Shown: in pieces, positions 23,511-33,211 of the stretch | How the letters are laid out: each line of letters opens with the position of its first letter | How positions within the stretch are numbered: the stretch's first letter is position 1 | Source: Panagrolaimus kolymaensis | Taxonomy: Eukaryota > Nematoda > Chromadorea > Rhabditida > Panagrolaimidae | Assembly: GCA_028622995.1 (NCBI GenBank) | Contig: JAJQJQ010000006.1 | Coordinates: 1,612,001-1,676,000 of the forward strand | Direction of reading: 5' to 3' | DNA length: 64,000 nt | Translations under genes and position numbers: made by a program | The notes under the pieces: model-generated | Databases searched by the model: none | The model's input: the letters and a program-made list of their open reading frames with translations, nothing else | Told to the model about the DNA's origin: nothing

Positions 23511-23885
23511 AGAAAAATTACTTCTTTTTTTTTTTTTGCTTTTTGTTTTTTGAAGAACGTATATTTTTTTTTGGTACTATGAAAATTTTTTGTTTAACAC
23601 AGTTAAATCTTATAATATTATAAAATAATTTTTTGTGTTAGTTAAATAAATATCAGTTTATAAAAGTCATTTAAATATGTACCAAAAAATACCGTTTAAA
23701 AAACACTTCTCTCAAGTCCAACAAAAATTTCTACTCAGTTTTCAAAATATAATATTTTATTCAAAAAATTTTTTTTATAAATATATAATAATTTTTTTAA
23801 TCAAACAAATAATAATAAAAAAAATAAAGCTTTTTTTATACAAAGTTTTTTTTAAACTAAAGAATCCTCTTTTTTTATTTGGGCT

Positions 23886-24645
23886 TTAAGCAATTCCTTC
23901 GCCTCGTTTGGTGTCTTGATTTTGAAGCATGGAATTAATGGTTTCATCGTGGCCTTCTTCAGGATTAAATTCAGCAAAACGTTTCACCAATTTTATGCTG
24001 TTGATTGATGAAAGCGGCATAGAACGACGAACGCGAGCATCCATTCCATTTTCTAGTCTGAAATAATAAAAAAGTAATGTTTTTTCAGTTATTTTTAGTG
24101 AGAAGTTTTGAGAAATTTATTAAAGGGTTTTTAATTTCCAAGAAGCAAACATTTTTACACAGTTAAAAAAATATTAAAAAAAAGCTTTTGTCGATGAACA
24201 TCAGTTTATTTCAAAGTGATTTGTTTGTCTGGTAAAAAAAAGGTAAAACTGCAGTTTTTTTTAATGGAAGACAAAAATGGATACAGTTTAAACTATTAAC
24301 TTTTGATATTGTCAAAAGCTACAAATTTTTTGACAACGGCTTTTAAAATTGGTTCTCAGTTTATTTTTTGGATTTTAAACAAAAAAAATTTTAACAACTT
24401 TTTACAGTTTTTTTGGATTAAAAATAACTATTTCGATTATTCATTTTTTGATCAAGAATTATTTATCCTAAATTCTTGGTTGGCAGTTATAAAAATAATA
24501 ATTTCCGCATCCTTCGCTTCGCGTTTAATCCAGTTTCTTACCTGAATTCTCCTTTAGGATATTTAAGCCGATATCGAGCTTCAACAGTTACAAAAGCAAA
24601 AATAATAAGGAACAAAAAAAATGTTGCAAATATCGAAAAACGCAT
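23886..24645 (-). CDS. Candidate neuropeptide-like precursor, 91 residues
   Basis: Two exons (24542-24645 and 23886-24057) with consistent phase. It begins with a clear signal peptide (MRFSIFATFFLFLIIFAFVT, cleavage near VEA|R). The mature part carries dibasic sites: RVRR|SMPLSSINSIKLV-KR| and a following segment FAEFNPEEGHDETINSML then QNQDT-KR|GEGIA. Signal peptide, dibasic KR/RR sites and small size are the usual plan of nematode neuropeptide-like precursors. There is no amidation glycine before the KR sites and no repeated peptide, so it may release non-amidated peptides or be another small secreted protein. Convergent with the DHRS4 gene (375 bases between stops). The 484-base intron carries CAGTTW motifs. 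Confidence 0.6.
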
Positions 24646-26884
24646 GGTTCCAATAATTATCTAAAAAATTCATCAATCAGTTTCTTTCACAGTTTTTAAG
24701 TACCACGAAAACGAATTTTTTAAAAATCACGAACGAAAAAAAGGCTTTTAAAGATTTTAAAGAAAACCAAAATAAGTGTTTCATGAAGCAAAAAAAAAAC
24801 AATCATCAAAAGAAAAATCGCCACAAAAATCAGCGTTAATAGAATAATAAAATTAGCGTCGAAAAGAAGAGCCCTTGAAGAAGAAAAAAAACAATGGAAA
24901 TTTCTTTTATTGGTTGCAATTTTAAAATAAAATAAAATAAAACAATGTTGTTTTTTGTTTGTTTGTCGATGAATTGAAAATGACCAATTGCGGCGTTTTG
25001 AAGACAGTTTAATTTTATTGATCAAAAAAAGAAGGTTTGTTCATAACATAATTTATTATTTTCTAAAGAAAGAAAAAACGAATCACGACTTCACAAAAGA
25101 GAAGAAAAAACCTTATAAAAAGAGTATTAAATCAAGACAGTTTCTTAAATTTTAAAGTTCAAAATACAAGTTGGATGTTGTGAAGAAAAAGAATTTTAAT
25201 CAAGGTTACAACGGTGGGTTAAATTATTAAATAAAAATTGAAAATATAATTTTTGTTAGCAAAAATATATAAAGCAAATTATTTGCATACTTCCCAAATC
25301 AAAAGGCCAAAACAGTTTAAAAAAAATTAATTATTTCGTAAGCATACAACAAAAAATAAAGAAACCCCTTAATAAAAAATGTACCTCTGCAGTTTAAAAG
25401 ATTAAATGAATTTGGCAAAAAAGCTACTAAAAGTAAAAAAGGCGAAAAAAAGGATGCAGTTAAAATATTTTTTTATTTAAAAAAAGTGAAAAAACTTTAT
25501 TCCAGTTTAAATAATAAAATAATTCTTTGCTAACCAAATTAGAGAAATGCAATGAATCATAAATAAATAAATAAATCATAAAAAGAAATGAACTTCAAAC
25601 TCTTGCAAAATAATAAAATTACGTATGTGCGTAAAATTTGTGATCATCGCTTACTATTACAACTAAACCTTGCTGCGTTCAAAAGAAGAAGAAAAAAAAT
25701 GAATGATCAAAATAAAGAAATCAAAAAAAGTTTAAAAATAACGTCTATGTACGTATGTACAGAAAAAATAAAATAAATTTCCGGTCACATATGAAATCAC
25801 AAAATATACATATAACAAAATTTGTGATCAATTAATTAATTTATTTACGGCCTCAGTTTATTTCAAAAAAAAATATTTTTAAAATTTTAAGTGAGAATAT
25901 TAATTCAAAAACATTGAAATTATTTGAAGGAAAAAAATGTTTTGCAAAAGAAAGTTGTTCAAACAAGTAATTTGAAAAAATCATAACTGTAATTTATAAA
26001 TACAGTTTTTAAAAGAAGAAAAAAATGGTCATAAAATAAAGCTTAAAAAATTCAATCACAGTTTAACCAAAGAAAAATTTATTTTTAATCTTTTCTTACA
26101 AAATAAATTTCTTTTTGCAGTTTAATAATTTTCTAAATATTTCCTCCAATTTATTTTTTTTAGAAATATATAAATGATCATTATTTTTCGAAACAGACTA
26201 ACTTTTTAAAAAAATTTCTCTCTATTTTAACCATTTTTTTCTTCGCCTTCGTTCTATTAACAAATTTGACCAACTCCAAGAAATATGATGACGACGACTA
26301 ATGTAAAACTCGTGAAATTTGAAATTTCAAGTGGGCTAAAATATATTTTTTTTAAGTTTGGCAAGGAATGGAAGATAAAAAATAAACACTTGGTCTTGAT
26401 CGGCTGATAGATGATAATTAGATAATCTTTGGCTTCTTTCTTTTCATAATGAAATAATTTTATGAATTTATCAAAAAAAATAAAGTGAAACAAACAAAAA
26501 TATGAAGAAAAAAAAACGTATCAAAAGACAAAAAAAAACTTCGAATTCGGCGAATTCTCTCTCTTACATTTTTGATAATCGATGTTGTTGTTCAAAAGAG
26601 CAACAAAAATAATAATAACTTATAATTATTCTTTTTCAAGTTTAAAAAAAAGCAGCCAATTAAAAACTCCCCCAAAAAAAATACAAAGGTTTTATTTCTT
26701 TTGACTTGGGTGCTTCACTTCCTTTTGACGTTTCTATCATTTAAAGAAAATACAAATCACTTCTTTTTTGACTTTGAAAAAAAAAATATAATAAAAATGA
26801 TTTGAAAACAATTAATTCATTTTTTGGGTTGATGTATGTATTTTGCGGTCGTGATCGTCTCTCTTTATTTCCGTACCGTAAAAT
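24646..26884. other. Gene-free stretch, right edge of the CAGTTW array
   Basis: AT-rich DNA with CAGTTW copies to about 26.12 kb; none are seen between there and the tRNA. Open frames at 24720-25025 and 26257-26493 (minus) are AT-driven and show no family features. I see no RNA gene or transposon. Confidence 0.5.
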
Positions 26885-27253
26885 TTACAAGTCCAACAAA
26901 CAATGAATGATGCTGCCTGCGTCCATGAACCCCACTCGATTGATCAAATGACTACAAAAGTGAATTTTTTTTTTTTGCGTAGGTTAAAAGTAATTTATTT
27001 GATAAATCAGAGTACAGAAGAAGAAAAAATGATTTGGGGAATAGCATGCAATGCATCGCTTCCTCCGCTTGCATGAATTTTGAGAAAAATATTTACTGTT
27101 GATGATTATTTTTTTAATCACTCACAAAAACATACAGTATACAGCAGCTACGATCAAAGCAATCGAACAAACAATTATGATGGTCCATTGTGTCAGTTCA
27201 TTCGTTTTTTTTTAAGAGTCTCTTCTTCGCAATCTTTTCATCGATGTTTTTTG
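26885..27253 (-). pseudogene. Possible small one-TM membrane protein, frame broken in a poly-A run
   Basis: Exons 27126-27253 and 26885-26951 are joined by a GTGAGT...TTTTGTAG intron. The first starts after a TTACAG acceptor with NIDEKIAKKRLLKK. In the next frame it gives ELTQWTIIIVCSIALIVAAV and YCMF, a hydrophobic membrane span. The second exon continues FHLINRVGFMDAGSIIHCLL to TAA. The two halves of the first exon are joined only if one A is removed from an A9 run (27209-27217 region). No start codon or upstream exon was found. Family unknown. It may be a decayed gene or a real gene with a homopolymer error. Confidence 0.35.
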
Positions 27254-27481
27254 CTGTAACGATAATTGTTAAGCTTTGGGTTAAAGGAAATGATGAGAAA
27301 GAATTTGCATTTAGCAAAAATAAAACTCAAAAAATCGTTTAAAAAAAACTAAACTACAATGAACTTTCAATAATTTTTTATTAACAACAAAAACATAACA
27401 AAAATTATTCATAAGGTCTTTACAAAAACATTATCCTAATGTTTACTGTAGAAATATCTTGATAAAAAAATCAAAAATTAT

Positions 27482-27563
27482 CGCAGCCAGCAGGATTTGA
27501 ACCTGCGCGGGCAATGCCCAACAGATTTCTAGTCTGTCGCCTTAACCACTCGGCCATAGCTGC
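27482..27563 (-). tRNA. tRNA-Ser (anticodon AGA)
   Basis: On the minus strand the 82-nt sequence folds as a tRNA. The acceptor stem GCAGCTA pairs with TGGCTGC (one G-T pair), with discriminator G. The D-arm has GGCCGAGTGGTTAAGGC, the anticodon loop is CTAGAAA (anticodon AGA), the long variable arm TTGGGCATTGCCCGC is typical of type II serine tRNAs, and the T-arm has GGTTCAAATCC. No intron is visible. It decodes UCU/UCC as serine. Confidence 0.95.
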
Positions 27564-28034
27564 TCAAAGTTTCGAACATTAGAATTTGATTGCAATGACA
27601 TCGATAACGCACAACTAACAAAGCAACAATAGAACAAAATTCTTTTTTTTTTTGCTGCCTCAAATTTTATTTTAGTTTAGTTCATCATCCGATTGCTTTC
27701 TATGTAAAGATAAAAAAAAAAGAAGTTAGAAAATGGTTTATTTATTTTTACCAAATAAAAAAATGAGGTATAAAATTGTCAAACAAAAAAAAGTAACAAT
27801 AATCAGAGAGGTTATGATTTTTTTTGTTTTGAAGAGTATCAAAAATATAATTTTAGTCAATTCATTCAATAATTTTCAATAAGCTAAAAATAATAACCGG
27901 GGAAAATAAAAAAATTTATCTTGTTTTTAGTTAGTTTAATAATAGCAGCGAGCATCAGAGCATTCGAAGATCCAGAAAACAAAAAACTAAAAAATCTTTG
28001 CGTTTAATTTTTAACTCAACAAAAAAACTAACCT

Positions 28035-29444
28035 TCATGTATCTGAATGTACTTCATTTGTAGGGCCAGAAACTAATTTCAATGTTTGATCCATAGCTTT
28101 TAATGGAATGGGTAAATGTAATTCCACCCAACATGGAGTGGAAGTAATTTGTTGACGACGATATCTCTCACCCCATCCTTTTACAAATGACATCCTTACA
28201 TGACACATGGATTGCAAATAATAAACTTGATTAAAATCATTAGAATTTCTTGAAATTTCAAGAAGTTCTGTAAAAAGTTTATTATGAAATACTTCCATTC
28301 GATGATTTGCAGGTAACCGATATACAGTTGCAAGATGATCTTTACGAAATTTAGCATGAATTGGAGATTGAATGAATATAGCTGCATCAGAATTTGATTC
28401 AATTATAACATTATCATTTTCATATATTATTTTACATCCTTTGCCTATTTGACGCCGGGCTGCTACAGCTACAGGGTCACGATTGGGATTTCCCACCGCA
28501 CCCAAACATAATCGAGTGCTATCTGATGGAGCACAAAGTCCATCAATAGTTACTATAGGATGGATGGCTTTAAATATTTCTCCTACTCTATCACTAAATT
28601 CATAATAATGTATGTGACACCAATCTCCAGAAGTTTCAACATTATCATCATTAAATTGAGTTTCATTTATAGCTACTTCAACTTCCTCTTCTTTTTTAGG
28701 AAATAATTGAGTCGATCGAATTGCCGAACGCATTCGTTCCATAAAAGTTTTTTTATTTTCTCTTGAATCAATTTGCTTTAAAGGTTCAAGATTAATATTG
28801 GGTGGTCCTCCTCGATTTTCGAAATCTCCATCCTCAATAACAATATGTCGAGCTCCAAAATAAGCGGAAGGTGAAACGCTTCGATTTTTAAGATAATGTT
28901 CAACCGTTTGTAAATATTCATATTCGGATGCTTCCTTTTTTATTGATTGTTTTATTCCATTTGAATTTAAACAACCACCCCCACCAATCATCATAAGATT
29001 TTCATCATTTTTACTGTTGTTGCTATTATTTAATCCACCACCAATATCTCCAGTTTTAATTGATGCAAAAGCTTCAAATATATCATTTTCATTTTTACTT
29101 GTAATATAATCCTTTATTTTTTGTACTTCATTTGCTTTAGCTGCTGCTGATGTTGATGTTGTGGCTTTATGGCTATGGCTATGTAGATGATGAGGATGAT
29201 GGGTTTCACCAGCATGAATAGCCATAATCGATGTTGCATCTTCAAAAAATGCATCAAAATCTGTTTCCGTTGTTCCATATGGAGAGATTAAAGAGGTGGA
29301 AGGTATTTCATCTTCCTTCACTTCCCGAATTCCACCGCTTGCATTATTAGGTTGTCTCAATTGAAATTCAGCTCCATTATAATGTGAATGGGATGATGTT
29401 GTTAATCGAGGGTCATATTTAAATTCCATTGAATCCTGCTCCAT
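28035..29444 (-). CDS. R-Smad-type protein with MH2 but no MH1 domain (DAF-14-like)
   Basis: A single open exon of 469 residues. The MH2 domain occupies about residues 271-455: WCHIHYYEFSDRVGEIF, then CLGAVGNPNRDP, IFIQSPIHAKFR, MCHVRMSFVKGWGERYRRQ (L3 loop) and STPCWVELHLPIPLKAMD. The N-terminal 270 residues are Ser/His/Gly/Asn-rich, with no DNA-binding MH1 domain and no zinc ligands. The C-terminus ends NEVHSDT and lacks the SSxS receptor phosphorylation motif. C. elegans DAF-14 is an R-Smad-like protein without a conventional MH1, in the dauer TGF-beta pathway; assignment to that group is an inference. The reading frame stays open a short way upstream of the chosen ATG, so an upstream exon cannot be excluded, but the 415 bases up to cornichon show no MH1. 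Confidence 0.85.
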   Translation of the reverse strand: MEQDSMEFKYDPRLTTSSHSHYNGAEFQLRQPNNASGGIREVKEDEIPSTSLISPYGTTETDFDAFFEDATSIMAIHAGETHHPHHLHSHSHKATTSTSAAAKANEVQKIKDYITSKNENDIFEAFASIKTGDIGGGLNNSNNSKNDENLMMIGGGGCLNSNGIKQSIKKEASEYEYLQTVEHYLKNRSVSPSAYFGARHIVIEDGDFENRGGPPNINLEPLKQIDSRENKKTFMERMRSAIRSTQLFPKKEEEVEVAINETQFNDDNVETSGDWCHIHYYEFSDRVGEIFKAIHPIVTIDGLCAPSDSTRLCLGAVGNPNRDPVAVAARRQIGKGCKIIYENDNVIIESNSDAAIFIQSPIHAKFRKDHLATVYRLPANHRMEVFHNKLFTELLEISRNSNDFNQVYYLQSMCHVRMSFVKGWGERYRRQQITSTPCWVELHLPIPLKAMDQTLKLVSGPTNEVHSDT

Positions 29445-29859
29445 GTTATTTTTCCAAATGAAACTCCTAAGAATTCCTGTTTCAATAACGCTGAATCGCT
29501 TTTATAAAAAAAAGGTATGAAAAAAGCCATAAACTTTTTGTTACTCATATTAAACCCTCAAGCTTTTACAACCTTTTATATAATAAAACAGAAAAAAAAA
29601 GACATGGCTCAAAGTCGATGGTAATAAAAAGTTATACCCAATATCAAATATTATTAAGACAAAAGAACCCCTAACATACATCAAAGAAATCATGAGAGAG
29701 AAAAATAAATAAGTTAAGAAGTAAATGAGCAAAAAAAAACATAAATTTATACCACAAAGAATATTAAAGAATTACACAAAAGAGAAAAAAAACATCGGTA
29801 GCAAAGAAATCAAGTAACATTGGCATTTAAACAGTTGATGATTGATGAGATTGACATAT

Positions 29860-30411
29860 TTAGGAAGTTGTAACCATTGTGTAAATCATAGCATAAAGAT
29901 AATAAAAGAATGAAATCAAGTAAAAGCCAAGTTTGATCCATCCTTCACGATGAGCTTTAGAAAGTTGAGTTTGATTCATAATTGATGTTGGATCATAAAT
30001 ACCTGGACCACTCATGACTGGACGATTCATGTAACTAAAAGAAATATTTTTGTTATTAATGAGCATATGATAGAGAGATAGCTTACCGATGAACGTGATA
30101 TGCAACCAAAGGAAGATTCCAAACAATAGCAAAGAGTTGAGTTGATAAAACGAACAGAACCGTAAATGCAAGATGAATACCATATTCAGGAAGAACTAAT
30201 TGATTGAGGCTTCGGCATTGTTCAATAGGATTTTTGTAATCAGTTTTGAGTTCATCGATACATATAACCTGAAGAAGAAAACAGCAATGATTATATTGTA
30301 ACCAAAGAAAAAAGTTGAGAATTAACATACGAGATAGATTGCAAAGAATATGCAAAATGCAACAGCAATTAATGCTACCAAGTAACAGAAAGCAGCAAAG
30401 GTGAATGACAT
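29860..30411 (-). CDS. cni-1: Cornichon homologue, ER cargo receptor
   Basis: Three exons (30331-30411, 30087-30268, 29860-30034) give 145 residues, the family length. The N-terminus MSFTFAAFCYLVALIAVAFC, then CIDELKTDYKNPIEQCRSLN and LPEYGIHLAF, RPVMSGPGIYDPT and SFFYYLYAMIYTM are highly characteristic of cornichon. Hydrophobic segments lie at ~7-27, 55-80 and 118-140. Cornichon proteins are COPII cargo receptors in the early secretory pathway and, in animals including C. elegans, modulate AMPA-type glutamate receptor export. A T-rich TTGTTTTAG acceptor 24 bases before the ATG would suit spliced-leader addition. Third or fourth gene of a tightly spaced minus-strand run. Confidence 0.96.
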
Positions 30412-30624
30412 CTTGATGTCTTTTAGTAATTTGTCCTAAAACAAAGAAACATCAGTCAAGTCAAAGAAAATATGAAGAACAAGAAAAACCATATATTCCA
30501 AAGATACAATAACCGAGCAAAAAAAGCAACGGCATCAGCAAAAGTAAAAACGAAAAGGTAATAATTTATTAATCACAAAAAGCGCAAACGAAATATTATA
30601 AAAAAAGAATAAACGATATTAATT

Positions 30625-31365
30625 TCAATCCTTTGGTGGATTCCATCCATAGTCAGTGATAATCTCATTGACTTTACGGATGAAATTCCGTTGAGTTTGA
30701 GCTTTGGAAATGCCTAAAAAATAAGAAAGTTTAATCGAGAAAATAAATCCAAAAAAAGAAAATACTAACCTGTACAATCAAGCCAATCTTGTTCTGTCCA
30801 TTCACCTGAAAAAAAATGAAGGTAAATTTCTTTAATTACAAAGCGGAATGAGAGAAAGCATAAAATAGCGCCAAAGACAACGCAAATTTTAACACTCGCA
30901 ATGAAGAAGAAAAAAATGAAAGGGACTTACTTTTTTCAGCTCTTTTAACTTTTTCATAAAGTTTCATAGCTTCTTGTTTGATTTCAAATGGAACTTCAAA
31001 ATTTCCATGTTTTCCATTATAGCCTGCACGAGAAAGTCGATCATATGCGACTTCAAAGTCCTAAAAAAATATGCATAAATTCAAAGTCAAAAAATGGAAA
31101 GAAAAAAACATACCAAATTTCTGCGCTCATTTCTTGCTTCTTCTTTCTTCTTCACTTTTACATCCAACCATTCTTGGACCTTTTCCTCAATTAACTGCTC
31201 CTCTTCTTTCCACTCATCCCATCTAACAAATTTATTTTATGTTTTCAACTCAAAAATCTATCTCAAAAAAATATTCCCTCCTTACTTAGCTTTAGCTTCA
31301 TCGGGTAAATCCTCAATTTTTAAAAGTCCATCGAAAATCGCTTCCAATTCTTTTTCAGAATTCAT
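30625..31365 (-). CDS. Divergent acyl-CoA-binding-like small protein
   Basis: Five exons (31286-31365, 31114-31222, 30931-31060, 30770-30805, 30625-30713) give 147 residues. The N-terminal 60 residues are highly charged and probably coiled (WDEWKEEEQLIEEKVQEWLD). The C-terminal half resembles the acyl-CoA-binding fold: DFEVAYDRLSRAG, FEIKQEAIKLYEKVKRAE, then W-x3-DWLDCTGISKAQ and FIRKVNEIITDYGW. This parallels the W..W.....SKE....YI.KVEEL...YG end of ACBPs. The YKQAT loop with its ligand-contact Tyr and Lys is not present, so acyl-CoA binding is uncertain. No transmembrane segment or signal peptide. It sits 303 bases after PHAX and 213 before cornichon. Confidence 0.55.
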
Positions 31366-31668
31366 TATTATTATATTATAAATTACAAAAGTAATACAGA
31401 CATAAACAAAATAATAAAAATTACATACAAGATTTTGGCTCAAAGAGAAAGAAAACAATACAATACAAAACAAAAAGATAATGGCAGTGTTAAATCATCT
31501 TTTTGTTCGGATAGCCATAAGAAAATTAGCAACAATTTTGGTTTTAGGCGACGTCCATTGAATAAAATAGAAGATAAAAGTGAAACGAAACACCAAAGAA
31601 GTATGCAAAAAGAAGACATTGAACGACAAAAAAGGAAGAGAAACAAACGACTTAGATTATTCAACAAT

Positions 31669-33025
31669 TCATTCCATCAAAGTATCATTTTCAAGAACCG
31701 GCTTTATAACATCTGAAGCTTTTGGTAATGCAGGAAGAGAAGCTTCTTCTTTCTGAAAATGTCACACGTGATTCAACCATTAAGAGCAAGTGAAACCATC
31801 ACTCAAATATCAACTGTAAACAGACAAACTAACCTTTTGCATTTCTTGTTGCAATCTATAAAGTTTTTGACAAAAATCTCGAACATCATTCTAAAAAAAT
31901 AGAATAAATTACGATAGAGTATCATGGGAATAAGCACTTACTCTAAGTTCATAAGGAATAATTTTATCACTTCTTAAAAGTTTAATAAAAACGCCACCAG
32001 GAGTTCTTCGACGAGATTGATTATCAACATGCATGCCACCAGAATTTTCAATTTCTTGAGTTTTCTTAAATAATCGAATTGAAGTTTCTCTGCCCAATAC
32101 TTTAACAGAATAAGATATCATTTCCTGAAAATTATTCCATTAGCTTTAAATAAATTGGTAATGTTGAAAAACTAACCGGTCTTAATTCACCTAATGCATC
32201 AGCTATTAGTAAACCAAACTCTTCATCATCCAAATCTTCATCCAATTCAGTGTGCAATAATTTTTCAAGAGAATATCCTTCTTTTAATAGTGAAACAGGC
32301 ATAGGTAAATGAGCATTGTTCGGACGAGTTGTTGAGCGTTTACTTTCATCACTTGCGTTGCTATTAACAGAAGTTTTTGATCCAAATTTCTTCTTTTTCT
32401 TATTAAGGCTTTGACGAGATCCAGATGTTGATGCAGGGTTTGAAGGTGGAGGAGTTGATGTTGAACTTGGCTCATGTTTATCACCATCAGCTTCTTTCTT
32501 AACCTTTAGGCGGTTATCAGCATTGTATTTAGGTCGCTTCCAACTTGCATTTTCTTGTTTAAGTCTTTCAGCATCTTTTGAGGCGATTGGAATACGATCA
32601 GATGGAACATGTCTTTTTCGAAATCGACGAGAACCAGTACCATATTCATTATCAATATCTTCAGTAGGATTAAAAATATCTTCGCTATTATCCGCTGAAA
32701 CAACTTTTCTTAACGATTCATTAATCATTTGTTGACGTTTAACCATTTCATCTTGATCCATATTATCATAATCAGGTATTTCATAAGTTTCTGTACCACG
32801 AACGGTTAGATGCCTCTCACTAATTAAAGGACCCATTCGAAGTTGTTCTTCAAGATTTTGTTCCATAGCAATATCACGCCATAAATTTGCATTCGTTCTT
32901 CCACTTTGTGGTGATACACGAGGATCATTTTTAATTTCATCATCATTGTTGATAAGTTCTCCATCCTCCAAAGAAGCTGATGAAGATACAGATGAGCCGC
33001 GACGATGTTGATGCATAGCTGCCAT
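31669..33025 (-). CDS. phax: PHAX, adaptor for snRNA nuclear export
   Basis: Four exons (32177-33025, 31942-32124, 31834-31890, 31669-31752) give 390 residues, close to the human length of 394. PHAX bridges capped snRNA/cap-binding complex to CRM1-RanGTP. The RNA-binding domain is clear: ISYSVKVLGRETSIRLFKKT, EIENSGGMHVDNQSRRRTPG and GVFIKLLR. The N-terminal half is acidic and serine-rich, with basic blocks (SRRFRKRHVP, LNKKKKKFGSK) that could act as localisation signals. The ATG at 33025 is preceded one base earlier by GTTTTTAG, a trans-splice-type acceptor, so it was preferred over an upstream in-frame ATG in the T-rich leader. It starts 186 bases after the IGBP1/TAP42 stop. Confidence 0.9.
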
Positions 33026-33211
33026 ACTAAAAACAAAGCTGAAGTAGTGTAAAAAGAAAGCAAAACAAAGGGATATCATACGAAGAGATAGTTACGGTCA
33101 AAAACCGTTGACAAAAAGAGATAATAATACAAAATTAACTAAAATATAATTCTTTTCTTTTTCACAAAATACATACAATATTTATACAAGCATTTAATAA
33201 TTTACAAAGTA

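Larger units (their letters stand above)
13450..26125 (+). repeat. Strand-biased array of CAGTTW motifs (>100 copies)
   Basis: By eye, more than 100 copies of CAGTT followed by A/T lie on the plus strand, at irregular 30-250 base spacing averaging about 105-110. They are usually followed by a T- or A-run (CAGTTTTTTT, CAGTTTAAA, CAGTTAAA). The base before the C is free. The preceding ~15-20 bases are often of higher complexity, and the following 30-40 are AT-rich. Copies occupy introns and intergenic DNA of five genes on both strands; I find only a few inside exons (for example near 13037 and 14045). The reverse complement is rare here. If C and G are each ~12% of bases, chance predicts about one per 1.6 kb. 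The array begins in an intron of the large TSP1 gene and stops near 26.12 kb. A small-RNA promoter or terminator array is an inference. Confidence 0.65.

Noticed and set aside
13450..26125. CAGTTW copies read as ordinary splice acceptors (CAG|TT)
   Set aside because: Most have no open exon downstream, occur on the plus strand even in minus-strand genes, and lack a preceding pyrimidine tract.
26885..26960. WGSWTQ read as the start of another TSP1 repeat
   Set aside because: That frame has no cysteines in TSP1 spacing; the alternative frame joins well to the upstream membrane-span exon.
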